NCBI GenBank assembly: GCA_017437785.1 | Contig: JAFRXH010000046.1 | Coordinates: 39,983-103,982 of the forward strand | Reading direction: 5' to 3' | Source of the DNA: Lachnospiraceae bacterium | GTDB taxonomy: Bacteria; Bacillota; Clostridia; Lachnospirales; Lachnospiraceae | DNA: 64,000 nucleotides | In this document: positions 8,619 through 16,834 of the stretch, piece after piece | How the letters are laid out: each line of letters opens with the position of its first letter | Position numbering within the stretch: the stretch's first letter is position 1 | Notes under the pieces: generated by a model | The model's input: the letters and a program-made list of their open reading frames with translations, nothing else | What the model was told of the DNA's origin: nothing | Databases searched by the model: none | Translations under genes and position numbers: made by a program

Positions 8619-9842
8619 ATGGATGAGAAAAAGGCTCCTAAAAAGATTTCACGTTATCTGAAGACCATACTGATAATGACGGCCTGCATCATAGTGTTGT
8701 CGCTGCCTGCGCTTTCACCGGCTCTCTGCGACCGGTATAATGATCATATCTACGGTATCTTATGCGACGCCATCAGTCATGTTACCGCGCTGTTTCCTTT
8801 TGCCGTGGGCGAGATACTTATGTTTACCGGCGCACTGCTGATCGTGGCCGCCGTATTCATATTGCTTTTGCTGATCTTTCTTCATAAAAAAGCCGGATAC
8901 CGCAGATTCTGCAGCGGCTATTTCAAAACACTTTCCGTCATCCTCTTATGTGTGGTCCTCGTTTATATCCCCACCTGGTTCGTACCTTTCTGCGGCAGTG
9001 TTTTGGGACAGGGCGATCCGAAACTGCGCACCGAATTTACATTTGAAGAGATCAGATCACTGCTCGTTTATTTTGCCGATCAGGCCAACGCTGCAGCCGA
9101 AGAGATATACATTGCCGAAGACGGAAGCGTGGAGTTTTATCCTCCCGAAAAGATATCAGCCATGGCTGCAGAAGCAATGCAGGATCTGGGAGACGAATTC
9201 GGCCGCCTGCGTGGTTATTATCCGCCGGTCAAGCCCGCTATCTGCTCGGATATACTGGACCGCATGGGCATAGGCGGATATAATTATCCCTATACTATGG
9301 AACCCACACATAACCGCTATATATCTCCTTTCTATCAGCCGACACTGGATGCACATGAATATGCACATCATAAAGGCTACTATAAAGAAAATGAGGCCAA
9401 CCTCTTAAGCTACGTGGCACTGAGCAAGAGCAGCGATCCATACTTACGGCTGTCCGGCTTTTATGAAATGTATGACTATATGTATTTTGAGTATATAGAG
9501 GCCGAGGACAAGATCCTGGACCAAAAGATAGCCGCAGGAGAGATAAGCCCGGTCGGAAAGATAAATACAAAGGAAGATTTTATCCGCGCTGTAGCTCAAA
9601 GGGTAGCCATCTTCGGTGAGGTGCCGGAACTGAGCGAGCGTGTCTATCACATATACGAACGTGGAATGCAGATAGAACAGGAGCTGTATGACGCCGATGA
9701 GCATGTGATCGACGATATGCCAGCTGTAGATGAGGTGATCTCAGATACCGCAACCCAGGGCTGGAGGATACAGGGCGAGATACTTCAGGAAAACTCCTAC
9801 GACGGCGTTGTGCTGCTGATGCTGCAATATTATTATAAGTAA
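8619..9842 (+). CDS. DUF3810-family membrane zinc metalloprotease-like protein
   Basis: A 407-residue membrane protein with three predicted N-terminal TM helices (about 18-38, 62-90, 104-125) and a C-terminal soluble domain. The latter contains HEYAH followed by NEAN (about residues 245-258), which matches HExxH plus a downstream Glu ligand of gluzincin-type zinc peptidases and is the hallmark of DUF3810. The substrate is unknown. There is no Shine-Dalgarno sequence before the ATG, and the promoter lies so close that the transcript is probably leaderless. It is monocistronic, with a hairpin at 9932. Confidence 0.87.
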   Translation: MDEKKAPKKISRYLKTILIMTACIIVLSLPALSPALCDRYNDHIYGILCDAISHVTALFPFAVGEILMFTGALLIVAAVFILLLLIFLHKKAGYRRFCSGYFKTLSVILLCVVLVYIPTWFVPFCGSVLGQGDPKLRTEFTFEEIRSLLVYFADQANAAAEEIYIAEDGSVEFYPPEKISAMAAEAMQDLGDEFGRLRGYYPPVKPAICSDILDRMGIGGYNYPYTMEPTHNRYISPFYQPTLDAHEYAHHKGYYKENEANLLSYVALSKSSDPYLRLSGFYEMYDYMYFEYIEAEDKILDQKIAAGEISPVGKINTKEDFIRAVAQRVAIFGEVPELSERVYHIYERGMQIEQELYDADEHVIDDMPAVDEVISDTATQGWRIQGEILQENSYDGVVLLMLQYYYK

Positions 9843-9931
9843 TATATTTAGTCATGCTGATAATCATCACTATCTGCATGGCCGCAAATTCCGCAAATTC
9901 AAACTGATACTATATAAGCGATAATGCCAAG

Positions 9932-9956
9932 CGCCCGGGGAGATCCCCGGGCGTTT
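9932..9956 (+). terminator. GC-rich terminator hairpin after the DUF3810 gene
   Basis: A 9-bp perfect stem CGCCCGGGG / CCCCGGGCG with an AGAT loop and a short TTTAT tail on the plus strand. The tail is poor on the minus strand, although the hairpin also lies just beyond the minus-strand macrodomain gene ending at 9963. Confidence 0.7.
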
Positions 9957-9962
9957 ATCATC

Positions 9963-10472
9963 TCAGCCTCTTACGAGTTTCTCGTATACCTTATAATCTT
10001 CTTTGCTGTAGGCTACTATATTGACCTGCATACCGTATTCTTTGTGTTCGTCCAGCCAGTTTACCACAGCCTTTACGGCGATCTGTGCCGCTTCAGCCTT
10101 GGGATAGCCGTACACACCGGTGGAGATACCGGGAAATGCTATGCTGTGTATGTCATTTTCCGCAGCCAGATCCAGGGATCCGTAGTAACAGCTGTAGAGC
10201 TCGGCTGCATCACGGCTGCTTCCCGTATATATCGGTCCCACGGTATGGATCACGTATTTTGCGGGCAGATCATAAGCCTTTGTTATCTTTGAATGTCCGG
10301 TCTCGCATCCGCCCAGCTTTTTGCATTCTTCCAAAAGCTCAGGTCCTGCTGCGGCATGTATGGCTCCATCCACCCCGCCGCCGCCCAGCAGGCTCTTATT
10401 TGCGGCATTTACTATAGCATCTACTTCAAGAGTGGTGATATCCGCCACCATGAACTTTATCTCATTCTTCAT
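9963..10472 (-). CDS. macrodomain protein (O-acetyl-ADP-ribose deacetylase type)
   Basis: A 169-residue single macrodomain. Diagnostic segments are ADITTLEVDAIVNAAN at the N-terminus, the glycine-rich GGGGVDGAIHAAAG ligand loop, and the second loop FPGISTGVYGYP. These match the MacroD/YmdB class that hydrolyses O-acetyl-ADP-ribose and removes mono-ADP-ribose from proteins. Catalytic Asn and Asp (NAAN, GVDGAI) are present. AAGGAGGAGG precedes the ATG and a good promoter is at 10504-10532. It is a single gene; no ADP-ribosyltransferase or sirtuin is visible nearby, so a housekeeping role is more likely than a toxin-antitoxin pair. Confidence 0.93.
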   Translation of the reverse strand: MKNEIKFMVADITTLEVDAIVNAANKSLLGGGGVDGAIHAAAGPELLEECKKLGGCETGHSKITKAYDLPAKYVIHTVGPIYTGSSRDAAELYSCYYGSLDLAAENDIHSIAFPGISTGVYGYPKAEAAQIAVKAVVNWLDEHKEYGMQVNIVAYSKEDYKVYEKLVRG

Positions 10473-10503
10473 CCGAATCCTCCTCCTTGACTTTTATCTG
10501 TAT

Positions 10504-10532
10504 ATTTTATCGTTCAAGAACTGTCGGGTCAA
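10504..10532 (-). promoter_or_regulatory. sigma-A promoter of the macrodomain gene
   Basis: On the minus strand, TTGACC (10532-10527), 17 bp, TAAAAT (10509-10504). The start is expected near 10497, leaving a 25-nt leader containing AAGGAGGAGG. Confidence 0.85.
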
Positions 10533-10569
10533 GGGCAAGGTTTTTTCGGGTAGTAAAAATCGATTATTA

Positions 10570-10578
10570 TGTTATAAT
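10570..10578 (+). promoter_or_regulatory. extended -10 promoter of the second MATE gene
   Basis: TGTTATAAT at 10570-10578 is a perfect extended -10 element; no good -35 lies 17 bp upstream. The predicted start near 10585 places the first good ribosome site (AGGCAGGT, about 10598) in front of the ATG at 10612. Confidence 0.7.
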
Positions 10579-10611
10579 GGGTAGGTTGTGATAAAAAGGC
10601 AGGTAACGAAT

Positions 10612-11985
10612 ATGTTCAAAGGAAGTCTGATAGCAAAAGATAAACAATTCTATAAGGCGGTGGCTGCGATAAGCATACCTATAACCCTGCAGTCGCTCAT
10701 AACCACCGGCGTTAACATGATGGATACCATCATGATAGGTAAGATAGGCCAGACTCAGCTTTCGGCAGTCTCCCTTGCCAATCAGTTCATATCGGTATTC
10801 CAGATATTCTGCATGGGTATAGGAATGGGGGCATCTGTGCTGGTTTCCAGATATTACGGTATGCAGGATAAAAAATCCCTTAAAAACACTGTAGTGATAA
10901 TGGTAAGGCTCTGTCTTGCATTATCATCCGTATTCTGTCTGGCCACACTGCTCCTGCCTGAACAGATAATGCGTATATATACCGAAGAAGCTCCTATCAT
11001 CAAATGCGGTATCAATTACTTAGACTGGTCCGTTGTGACCTACTTCCTGCTGTCGCTCTCGCTTACCTGTACCATAATACTGCGTAACGTGGGAATGGTG
11101 CAGATCCCGCTGATAACATCGATCGCAGCTTTCTTTATCAATGTCGGGGCCAACTACATATTCATCTTCGGTAAATTCGGTGCACCCAGGATGGAGGAAG
11201 CCGGCGCGGCACTGGGTACGCTGATAGCCAGGATCTTTGAATTCTGCGTTATCTGCGGTTATCTGTTCCTTCGTGATACGCGAATAAATATACGGATCAG
11301 GGATCTGTTTGCCAAGGTCGGAAGACTATGGAATGAATATATCAGGATAAGCATCCCCGTGCTCATAAGCGACGGTATACTGGCTCTTGGAAACAACTCC
11401 GTAGCCATGGTAGTAGGACGTCTGGGTGAAAACTTCGTTGCCGCAAATGCCGTAACTACCGTAACGCAGATGCTCGCATCAGTTGTGATACAGGGCTTTT
11501 CACAGGCCGGCTGCATTATCACCGGAAAGACACTTGGTGAAGGTGATAAAGAAAAAGCCCAGGAACAGGGTTATGCTTTCCTGGGGCTGGGTCTGTTCTT
11601 TGGCTTACTGGCAGGCGGTATAGTACTGCTCATCTCACAGCCCATGATCAATGCCTATAATCTTCTGGAAGAGACCAGGCATATCGCTTCCCAGCTGATG
11701 CTCTCCATAAGCATGATAATCGTATTCCAGGCTACCAACAGCATAATGACAAAAGGCGTGCTGCGCGGCGGCGGAGATACAAAGATACTGATGCTGGCAG
11801 ACAATCTCTTCCTGTGGGTAGTATCCCTGCCTCTGGGTATACTGGCCGGTCTGGTATTCCACTTACCCGCTTTCTGGATCTACTTCTGCTTAAAGTCCGA
11901 TCAGGTATTAAAGACCATATGGTGCGTTATCAGATTAAACAGCGGTAAATGGATCAAGAAGATAAAGAGCGATAAAGAACTTTAA
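10612..11985 (+). CDS. MATE family efflux transporter
   Basis: Encodes 457 residues from the ATG at 10612 (MFKGSLIAKDKQFYK), which has AGGCAGGT upstream; an in-frame GTG at 10588 would be at the very 5' end of the transcript. It is a 12-TM MATE protein: AISIPITLQSLITTGVNMMDTIMIG in TM1, and the second half begins ISIPVLISDGILALG. It resembles the MATE subgroup common in Firmicutes and is only distantly related to the gene at 1425. The stop overlaps the convergent lipoprotein stop at 11982 by 4 bp with no terminator between. Confidence 0.92.
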   Translation: MFKGSLIAKDKQFYKAVAAISIPITLQSLITTGVNMMDTIMIGKIGQTQLSAVSLANQFISVFQIFCMGIGMGASVLVSRYYGMQDKKSLKNTVVIMVRLCLALSSVFCLATLLLPEQIMRIYTEEAPIIKCGINYLDWSVVTYFLLSLSLTCTIILRNVGMVQIPLITSIAAFFINVGANYIFIFGKFGAPRMEEAGAALGTLIARIFEFCVICGYLFLRDTRINIRIRDLFAKVGRLWNEYIRISIPVLISDGILALGNNSVAMVVGRLGENFVAANAVTTVTQMLASVVIQGFSQAGCIITGKTLGEGDKEKAQEQGYAFLGLGLFFGLLAGGIVLLISQPMINAYNLLEETRHIASQLMLSISMIIVFQATNSIMTKGVLRGGGDTKILMLADNLFLWVVSLPLGILAGLVFHLPAFWIYFCLKSDQVLKTIWCVIRLNSGKWIKKIKSDKEL

Positions 11986-13040
11986 GGCATATCTTCGGAA
12001 AGTGTATAAGCATCATCATATACCGGATCTATCACATTGTTTTTAACCATGTTACGCATGGCATCGTAACGCTCGCCTTCCCTCCAGCCCTGATCGACCG
12101 AGCCGTAACCGCTCGTGATCACTTTACAGTCGGGATACAGCTGTTTAAGCTCATCTATCTCTTCCTGTGGTATCGATGTGTAATACACCCAAAGCTTCTT
12201 AAGCTGCGGCAGATCCCTTATCCCGTCTATACTCTTTACAGGATTATGACAGATATTAAGATCCTCCAGCTCTTTTAAGTCCTTCAGTGCGCTTACATCC
12301 TCTATGCTGTTTGCGAACAATTCAAGATAACGCAGCTTCTTACAATAGCTTATCGGCGTGATATCCTTAAGCCTTACTCCGCTGCCGGCATATGAAAAAT
12401 TATCTACCAGTATAAGTATCTTAAGCTCCGGCATGTACTTAAGAAAACTAAGATCCGAGATATAATTATGCCCAAGGTCCAACGCCACCATATCCGTACA
12501 GTAACGCAGATACTGTGCCTCATCGTTATCTATCCTGGGATCGGCTTCACTCGCACGCAGTGTCGAAAAACCTACCGTATCAGTAGGTATCGTCCACTTT
12601 TTGATCTTCAGATCCCATATGATACGTATACCGGGATGGGTATCCTGAAGATCTGCATAGTCTGCATTGCCCAGGCCGTTATCCTTCATCCTGACCTGTT
12701 TCAGATCAGTCAAAGAATCAAAAAACGCTCCCACATCAAGACCGCTTAAGTCAATCCCGGACAGATCAAGCGTCTTTACATCGCTCAGCACACACAGATC
12801 CCCCAGATACACTTCATGCGGCGGGATATCGGTAGGGGTGGCAGTCGGGATACTGATATATCCTGTAACGCCTTTATCTTCCGATACACCGTCTTTATTT
12901 ACTTCATCGGCAGAAACTGCTTGCATAGCGCTCTGCGCCGCTTCGGAAGGATCTTTCGCAGGCGCAGCTGTATCATTGCGCGTACACGCGCACAGTGCAG
13001 CGGTCATAACGATCAAATATATCAAATGTTTAAGCTTCAT
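11982..13040 (-). CDS. leucine-rich repeat lipoprotein
   Basis: A 352-residue protein with a type II signal peptide (LIVMTAALCAC, lipid cysteine at about residue 19), a low-complexity linker, then leucine-rich repeats at about 90-300 (LDLSGIDLSGLDVGAF, LDLGHNYISDLSFLKYMPEL, LELFANSIEDVSALKDLKEL, LNICHNPVKSIDGIRDLPQL). Such proteins are displayed on the cell surface and usually bind proteins or glycans. The ATG overlaps the upstream acyltransferase stop by 11 bp, so it is the last gene of the radical SAM operon, which suggests, but does not prove, a surface role for the pathway product. Confidence 0.88.
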   Translation of the reverse strand: MKLKHLIYLIVMTAALCACTRNDTAAPAKDPSEAAQSAMQAVSADEVNKDGVSEDKGVTGYISIPTATPTDIPPHEVYLGDLCVLSDVKTLDLSGIDLSGLDVGAFFDSLTDLKQVRMKDNGLGNADYADLQDTHPGIRIIWDLKIKKWTIPTDTVGFSTLRASEADPRIDNDEAQYLRYCTDMVALDLGHNYISDLSFLKYMPELKILILVDNFSYAGSGVRLKDITPISYCKKLRYLELFANSIEDVSALKDLKELEDLNICHNPVKSIDGIRDLPQLKKLWVYYTSIPQEEIDELKQLYPDCKVITSGYGSVDQGWREGERYDAMRNMVKNNVIDPVYDDAYTLSEDMP

Positions 13041-14076
13041 CTTTAAATACCCTGTATTCGGGGAACGAATACTTATACTCCAATACAGATTTAAAAGCCA
13101 TAGCCAGAAAGTTTATCACTGGATTTGAATGGTGCGCATAAAAATAACGTTTTTCCAGCAGCGCACCGAATTTAAGCTTGGTCTTTTCGGAAGTCTGTCC
13201 AAAGTCTATCTGTTTACACCCGTGCTCTATGGCATAAGCGACGATATTGTATAGCATAAACCAGTACAGATCGGCATTGCATTCAGAGTCTTTATACTCC
13301 ATACCGCAGAGCATGAATACCAGTTCATCACCGTTCACCTTAAGCAGTACAAATCCCAGAGGCTTGTCATCTCTTAAAAATACGATCTTTTCACCTTCTG
13401 TTTTATCGAAGAATCCCTTCGAAAGGCATTCAAGCTTATACTCCGATCTTTCATAAGTCTGCAGATACAAAGGATGTACATCGATACTGTCATCACTTAT
13501 CCTTCGCATGCTGATATCACTGCAGTTTTTGACAGCAAGATTGATACGCCGTCTGTAAGGGCTTCTTAATGCACGCATGTATGCACAAACAGTATCCATA
13601 TCATCTCTGAACTTCAGCCTGCAGGTCGGAAGAGTTTCCCCGAACACCATTCCCTTCATGCGAAACGGCATGTCTGCATTAAGCACCAGCTTACAGCCCT
13701 TTATAGTCTTTATGTATTCCAGCATCCACTCAGGATCGTTTGTTATATATCCGCTGCAGCTCAGTGAACAAGGAAAAGCGATAGTCTGCAGATTGATAAA
13801 CAGCCTCGCCTTTCCGAAAGTAAACAGATTCATCCTGTTAAGATACGACGTGAAGAACGCATATCTGTCATCGTCCTCTATATAATAGTAACTCTGCTTT
13901 AACGGATTGGCATATCTTAAGAGTTTAAGCATCCCGGCGTTAAAAGGAAATGCCGCATCCATATCATCCGTAAATACTTCCGCGGCAAACCGGCTTTTTT
14001 TTATGTATTCATATATCTGTCCGGGATCATCGGTATGGTATTGGATTAATCTCTTATCATTCTTCATACAGATCAC
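13030..14076 (-). CDS. FemAB/BioF2-like GNAT-fold acyltransferase
   Basis: A 348-residue protein. The C-terminal half carries the GNAT_6/FemAB-type pattern: LGFVLLKVNGDELVFMLCG strands, a helix with YNIVAYAIEHGCKQIDFGQT, then EKTKLKFGA. Known members transfer acyl or aminoacyl groups to sugars, peptidoglycan stems or lipid-linked glycans. The GTG at 14076 overlaps the upstream TGA as GTGA, the typical coupled start; an ATG three codons later (14067) is the alternative, and neither has a strong ribosome site. It sits directly after five radical SAM genes and before the LRR lipoprotein. The substrate is unknown. Confidence 0.8.
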   Translation of the reverse strand: MICMKNDKRLIQYHTDDPGQIYEYIKKSRFAAEVFTDDMDAAFPFNAGMLKLLRYANPLKQSYYYIEDDDRYAFFTSYLNRMNLFTFGKARLFINLQTIAFPCSLSCSGYITNDPEWMLEYIKTIKGCKLVLNADMPFRMKGMVFGETLPTCRLKFRDDMDTVCAYMRALRSPYRRRINLAVKNCSDISMRRISDDSIDVHPLYLQTYERSEYKLECLSKGFFDKTEGEKIVFLRDDKPLGFVLLKVNGDELVFMLCGMEYKDSECNADLYWFMLYNIVAYAIEHGCKQIDFGQTSEKTKLKFGALLEKRYFYAHHSNPVINFLAMAFKSVLEYKYSFPEYRVFKDEA

Positions 14077-15434
14077 AGTACTATGGCTCTTCGTAATTTG
14101 ATAAGCAGTACTTTAAGTATGTAGAGCACTCCCTTCGCATATTCATTATCCGCATACAAAGATGATCTGCGGTTCTTCCATCCAAGCTTTAAGGACAGTT
14201 TATAGTACTCGATCGTAAAGCGCCATACACTCATATGATCGGGTTTTAACAGACAGTGAAACAGATCCTGCTTCGTCACATCCTTAGTGATCATATCCTT
14301 TTCATATTCCCTGTATATCGCAGTTCCCTGCATAGGCGTAAATATCGATACCGTCGGGATTATATCCCTTGCCGCTATCCATTTATACAGATCCTTAAAA
14401 TCCTGCTTTGTCATCTTCTGGTGAACGATAAAGAGCCCTGCGCAATAGATCCTGTTTTCCGAAAGTATACGGATACATTCCTCGTTTTCCGAAAGAGTGG
14501 TGTGTTTATTATATGAGTCAAGCTCATCATCCTTATTTGCTTCAAGCCCCACCATAACAAGAGCGAGTCCCACTTCTGCCAGTTCCTTTATCAGCTCTTC
14601 GTTATGTGCGATAAAATCGGCTCTCCCGTATATCAGATATTTCTTATGAACGCCGCGTTCTTTAAGCAGGCGTATAAACTCCCTAAGATACCTTGCATCA
14701 GTAAGGAAATTATCATCCGTGATATGTACCGCCGGAACATCAAGCGATGCTATCTCGTCAACAAGACTCTGTGCGCTGCGGCAGGAGTATTTGCCGCTGT
14801 TTCTGTTGGTGCAGAAACAGAAATTGCAGTTCCCCGGACAGCTGAAAGAATTCTTAACCAATGCCAGCGGTTTAAAACAGAGATATCTGAACCTGTTCTT
14901 ATTCCTGTAAAAATACGATCTGTCGGGAATGGGCAGATCCTCCGGACTCTCTATAACCTTGGGCGTTACCTTCCATTCACCGTCTTCTCTGTAACATATA
15001 CCTTTTATATCTTTTAATTCCGGCGCTCCTTCTTTGCCGTCGATATGATCGATGAGTCTTAACATGTTTTCCAGGCCGCTTAAGTGATATAAGAAATCTG
15101 CCTTCGAATCAAAATAATTAGCGTAATTGATCTCTACATTGGATCCGCCCAGTATGATCTTTATGGCCGGATCGTATTTTTTGATGATATCGCAATACCT
15201 TATCATCAGCTTCTGTTGTGTGATATAACCTGTAATGCATACTGCATCCGGCTTTTCCCGTTTAAGTTTTTTCTTAAGCGGCATCAGATCGTATCTTCTG
15301 TCGTATATCACCGCTTCATGCCCATGAGAAGTAAAAAGTGTATAAAGATATTCCATCTCAAGAGCTTCATGCTCTACAAGATAGGTAAAACTGAATATGC
15401 CGACCGTCTCGGGTTTTATCAGCAGTATCTTCAT
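14073..15434 (-). CDS. B12-binding-type radical SAM protein, array member 1 (3'-most)
   Basis: A 453-residue protein. The N-terminal about 150 residues are a Rossmann-like cobalamin-binding-type domain (MKILLIKPE..., IKIILGGSNVEINY); no DxHxxG motif is present, as in many class B radical SAM methylases. The radical SAM domain has CPGNCNFC at about 198 (CxxxCxxC for the 4Fe-4S cluster), with an extra Cys two residues later (FCFC). Further shared blocks: ITDDNFL, YGRADFIAHN, VGLEANKDDELDSYNKHT, TPMQGTAIYREY and LKPDHMS. The start overlaps the upstream stop as ATGA. The family includes methyltransferases and ring-forming enzymes; the substrate is unknown. Confidence 0.88.
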   Translation of the reverse strand: MKILLIKPETVGIFSFTYLVEHEALEMEYLYTLFTSHGHEAVIYDRRYDLMPLKKKLKREKPDAVCITGYITQQKLMIRYCDIIKKYDPAIKIILGGSNVEINYANYFDSKADFLYHLSGLENMLRLIDHIDGKEGAPELKDIKGICYREDGEWKVTPKVIESPEDLPIPDRSYFYRNKNRFRYLCFKPLALVKNSFSCPGNCNFCFCTNRNSGKYSCRSAQSLVDEIASLDVPAVHITDDNFLTDARYLREFIRLLKERGVHKKYLIYGRADFIAHNEELIKELAEVGLALVMVGLEANKDDELDSYNKHTTLSENEECIRILSENRIYCAGLFIVHQKMTKQDFKDLYKWIAARDIIPTVSIFTPMQGTAIYREYEKDMITKDVTKQDLFHCLLKPDHMSVWRFTIEYYKLSLKLGWKNRRSSLYADNEYAKGVLYILKVLLIKLRRAIVL

Positions 15435-16744
15435 CGGTTCTTATATTTCCTGTTAAACATACCCGTCAGCCCCGCCCAGTAGATACGCGGATAATTCACA
15501 TAATAGAGGAAACGGAATTCCATCTCGAACAGCCACATAGGCAGCTTCGAAGGCCTCATCAGGACATGGGTACCGTCGGTTCTTCTGTATTTATAACGAT
15601 ACAGTCTGTCCTTATTCTCCTCGTATACGGCAGTTCCTTTGAAGGGTATCAGTATACTGAACAATACCCAGATAAGCCCCTCTCTCTTTATGAAGCGGTT
15701 TATCTTCATGAAGTCTTCATGAGCGAAATCATAATTAATGACAAAAAGTCCCACGCAGAGCATCCTGTATCTGCGCAGTATGGATATCGCTTTTTTGTTG
15801 AGTTCAACACTGGAATGCTTATTATATTTATCGAGAGTACTGTCTTCAACAGCCTCCAGTCCCACAAGGAAATCCCTGAAACCCGCCTTGTATATGAGCG
15901 GCATTATATCTTCACACCTTACTATACTGTCCGCTCTGGAGAATACCATAAAGGTTTTCTTGCAGCCGGCTTTTAGGAGTCTTTTGCAGATCTCCTTAAC
16001 GCGTTCACGGTTTAAAAGGAAATCATCATCTATGATAAAGATCTTATCATTATCAAGCTTTATTATCTCATCCACCACATCATCGATGGGGCGCTCTTTA
16101 TACGTACAGGAATTGAACTGTCTGGATATGCAGAATTTGCACTGCTGCGGGCAGGAAAAGCTCGTCTTAAGCACCGAAAAGCAGCCCTTGGCTATAACGC
16201 GGTATTTGCTTTTGTTTTTGAAAAACTGTGTACGATCGGGCCTGATACCGTAATTGCTTATGGGAGTACCCTTTTCATTTATAACCCACTTACCTTTATA
16301 CTTAAATGCAAAACCCGTACATTCCTTTAAAGTCTCTGCATCAAATTCGTTTCTTACAGCCTTACGGAAAGAATCGAGACCGTTATCGTAGCTGACATAA
16401 TCTATCTCATCCAGGCAAAAATCCTTATAATTGATATTGACTTCGGGTCCGCCTACGATCACTTTTATCCATGGTCTGGCTTTTTTTAACTTATGTATCA
16501 GTTCAATTATATACCACGCCATATTGGACATCACCGTAAAGCCGACTATTGTGACCCCGTTTTTGTCTACTTTGTTTAACAGCTGCTTAAAGCGCATAAA
16601 GGGGCTCACGATACTCTCATCAAAGATAAAAGCCCTGTGTTTTTCTGCTTTGACGCAAGCCACCAGATATTCAAGTCCCAGCGGTTCAAGGCTTGCCACA
16701 CGTTTATCATAATGTACACGGACGAACATATATCTGTTTTTCAA
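15431..16744 (-). CDS. B12-binding-type radical SAM protein, array member 2
   Basis: Encodes 437 residues. The best start is the TTG at 16744 (KNRYMFVRVHYDKRV), which has AAGGAG 7 nt upstream and gives a length matching its paralogs; in-frame ATGs further upstream run through an intergenic repeat and lack ribosome sites. The N-terminal domain has LEPLGLEYL and VGGPEVNINYKDFC; the cluster motif is CPQQCKFC at about 197, without the extra downstream Cys of members 1, 4 and 5. Closest to member 4 (shared YDNGLDSFRK, SRADSI, KAGFRDFLVGLEA, PFKGTAVYEENKDR, DGTHVLMRPS). A recent internal duplication is likely. Confidence 0.86.
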   Translation of the reverse strand: MKNRYMFVRVHYDKRVASLEPLGLEYLVACVKAEKHRAFIFDESIVSPFMRFKQLLNKVDKNGVTIVGFTVMSNMAWYIIELIHKLKKARPWIKVIVGGPEVNINYKDFCLDEIDYVSYDNGLDSFRKAVRNEFDAETLKECTGFAFKYKGKWVINEKGTPISNYGIRPDRTQFFKNKSKYRVIAKGCFSVLKTSFSCPQQCKFCISRQFNSCTYKERPIDDVVDEIIKLDNDKIFIIDDDFLLNRERVKEICKRLLKAGCKKTFMVFSRADSIVRCEDIMPLIYKAGFRDFLVGLEAVEDSTLDKYNKHSSVELNKKAISILRRYRMLCVGLFVINYDFAHEDFMKINRFIKREGLIWVLFSILIPFKGTAVYEENKDRLYRYKYRRTDGTHVLMRPSKLPMWLFEMEFRFLYYVNYPRIYWAGLTGMFNRKYKNR

Positions 16745-16801
16745 TTTGTTTCTCCTTATCGCCGGGATCCTTCTTCTTTGCTTTGACATACACGCTAAAT
16801 A

Positions 16802-16831
16802 TATCATTCCGCGGAGTGCAGCAGCTAAGGA
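16802..16831. repeat. intergenic repeat copy B
   Basis: This stretch begins TATCATTCC and continues GGAG-G-AGC-C-AAG. It matches copy A (20877-20910) at about 22 of 30 positions, in the same orientation. It lies in the 90-bp gap between array members 3 and 2, the only sizeable gap inside the array. Degenerate members of the TCATTC-GAGCG-AGCGA type are widespread intergenic sequences in bacteria. Confidence 0.5.
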
Positions 16832-16834
16832 CAG

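Noticed and set aside
16745-16834. possible RiPP precursor in the gap between array members 3 and 2
   Set aside because: The gap holds a repeat-like sequence and no SD-led small frame; no precursor peptide was found in any gap of the array.
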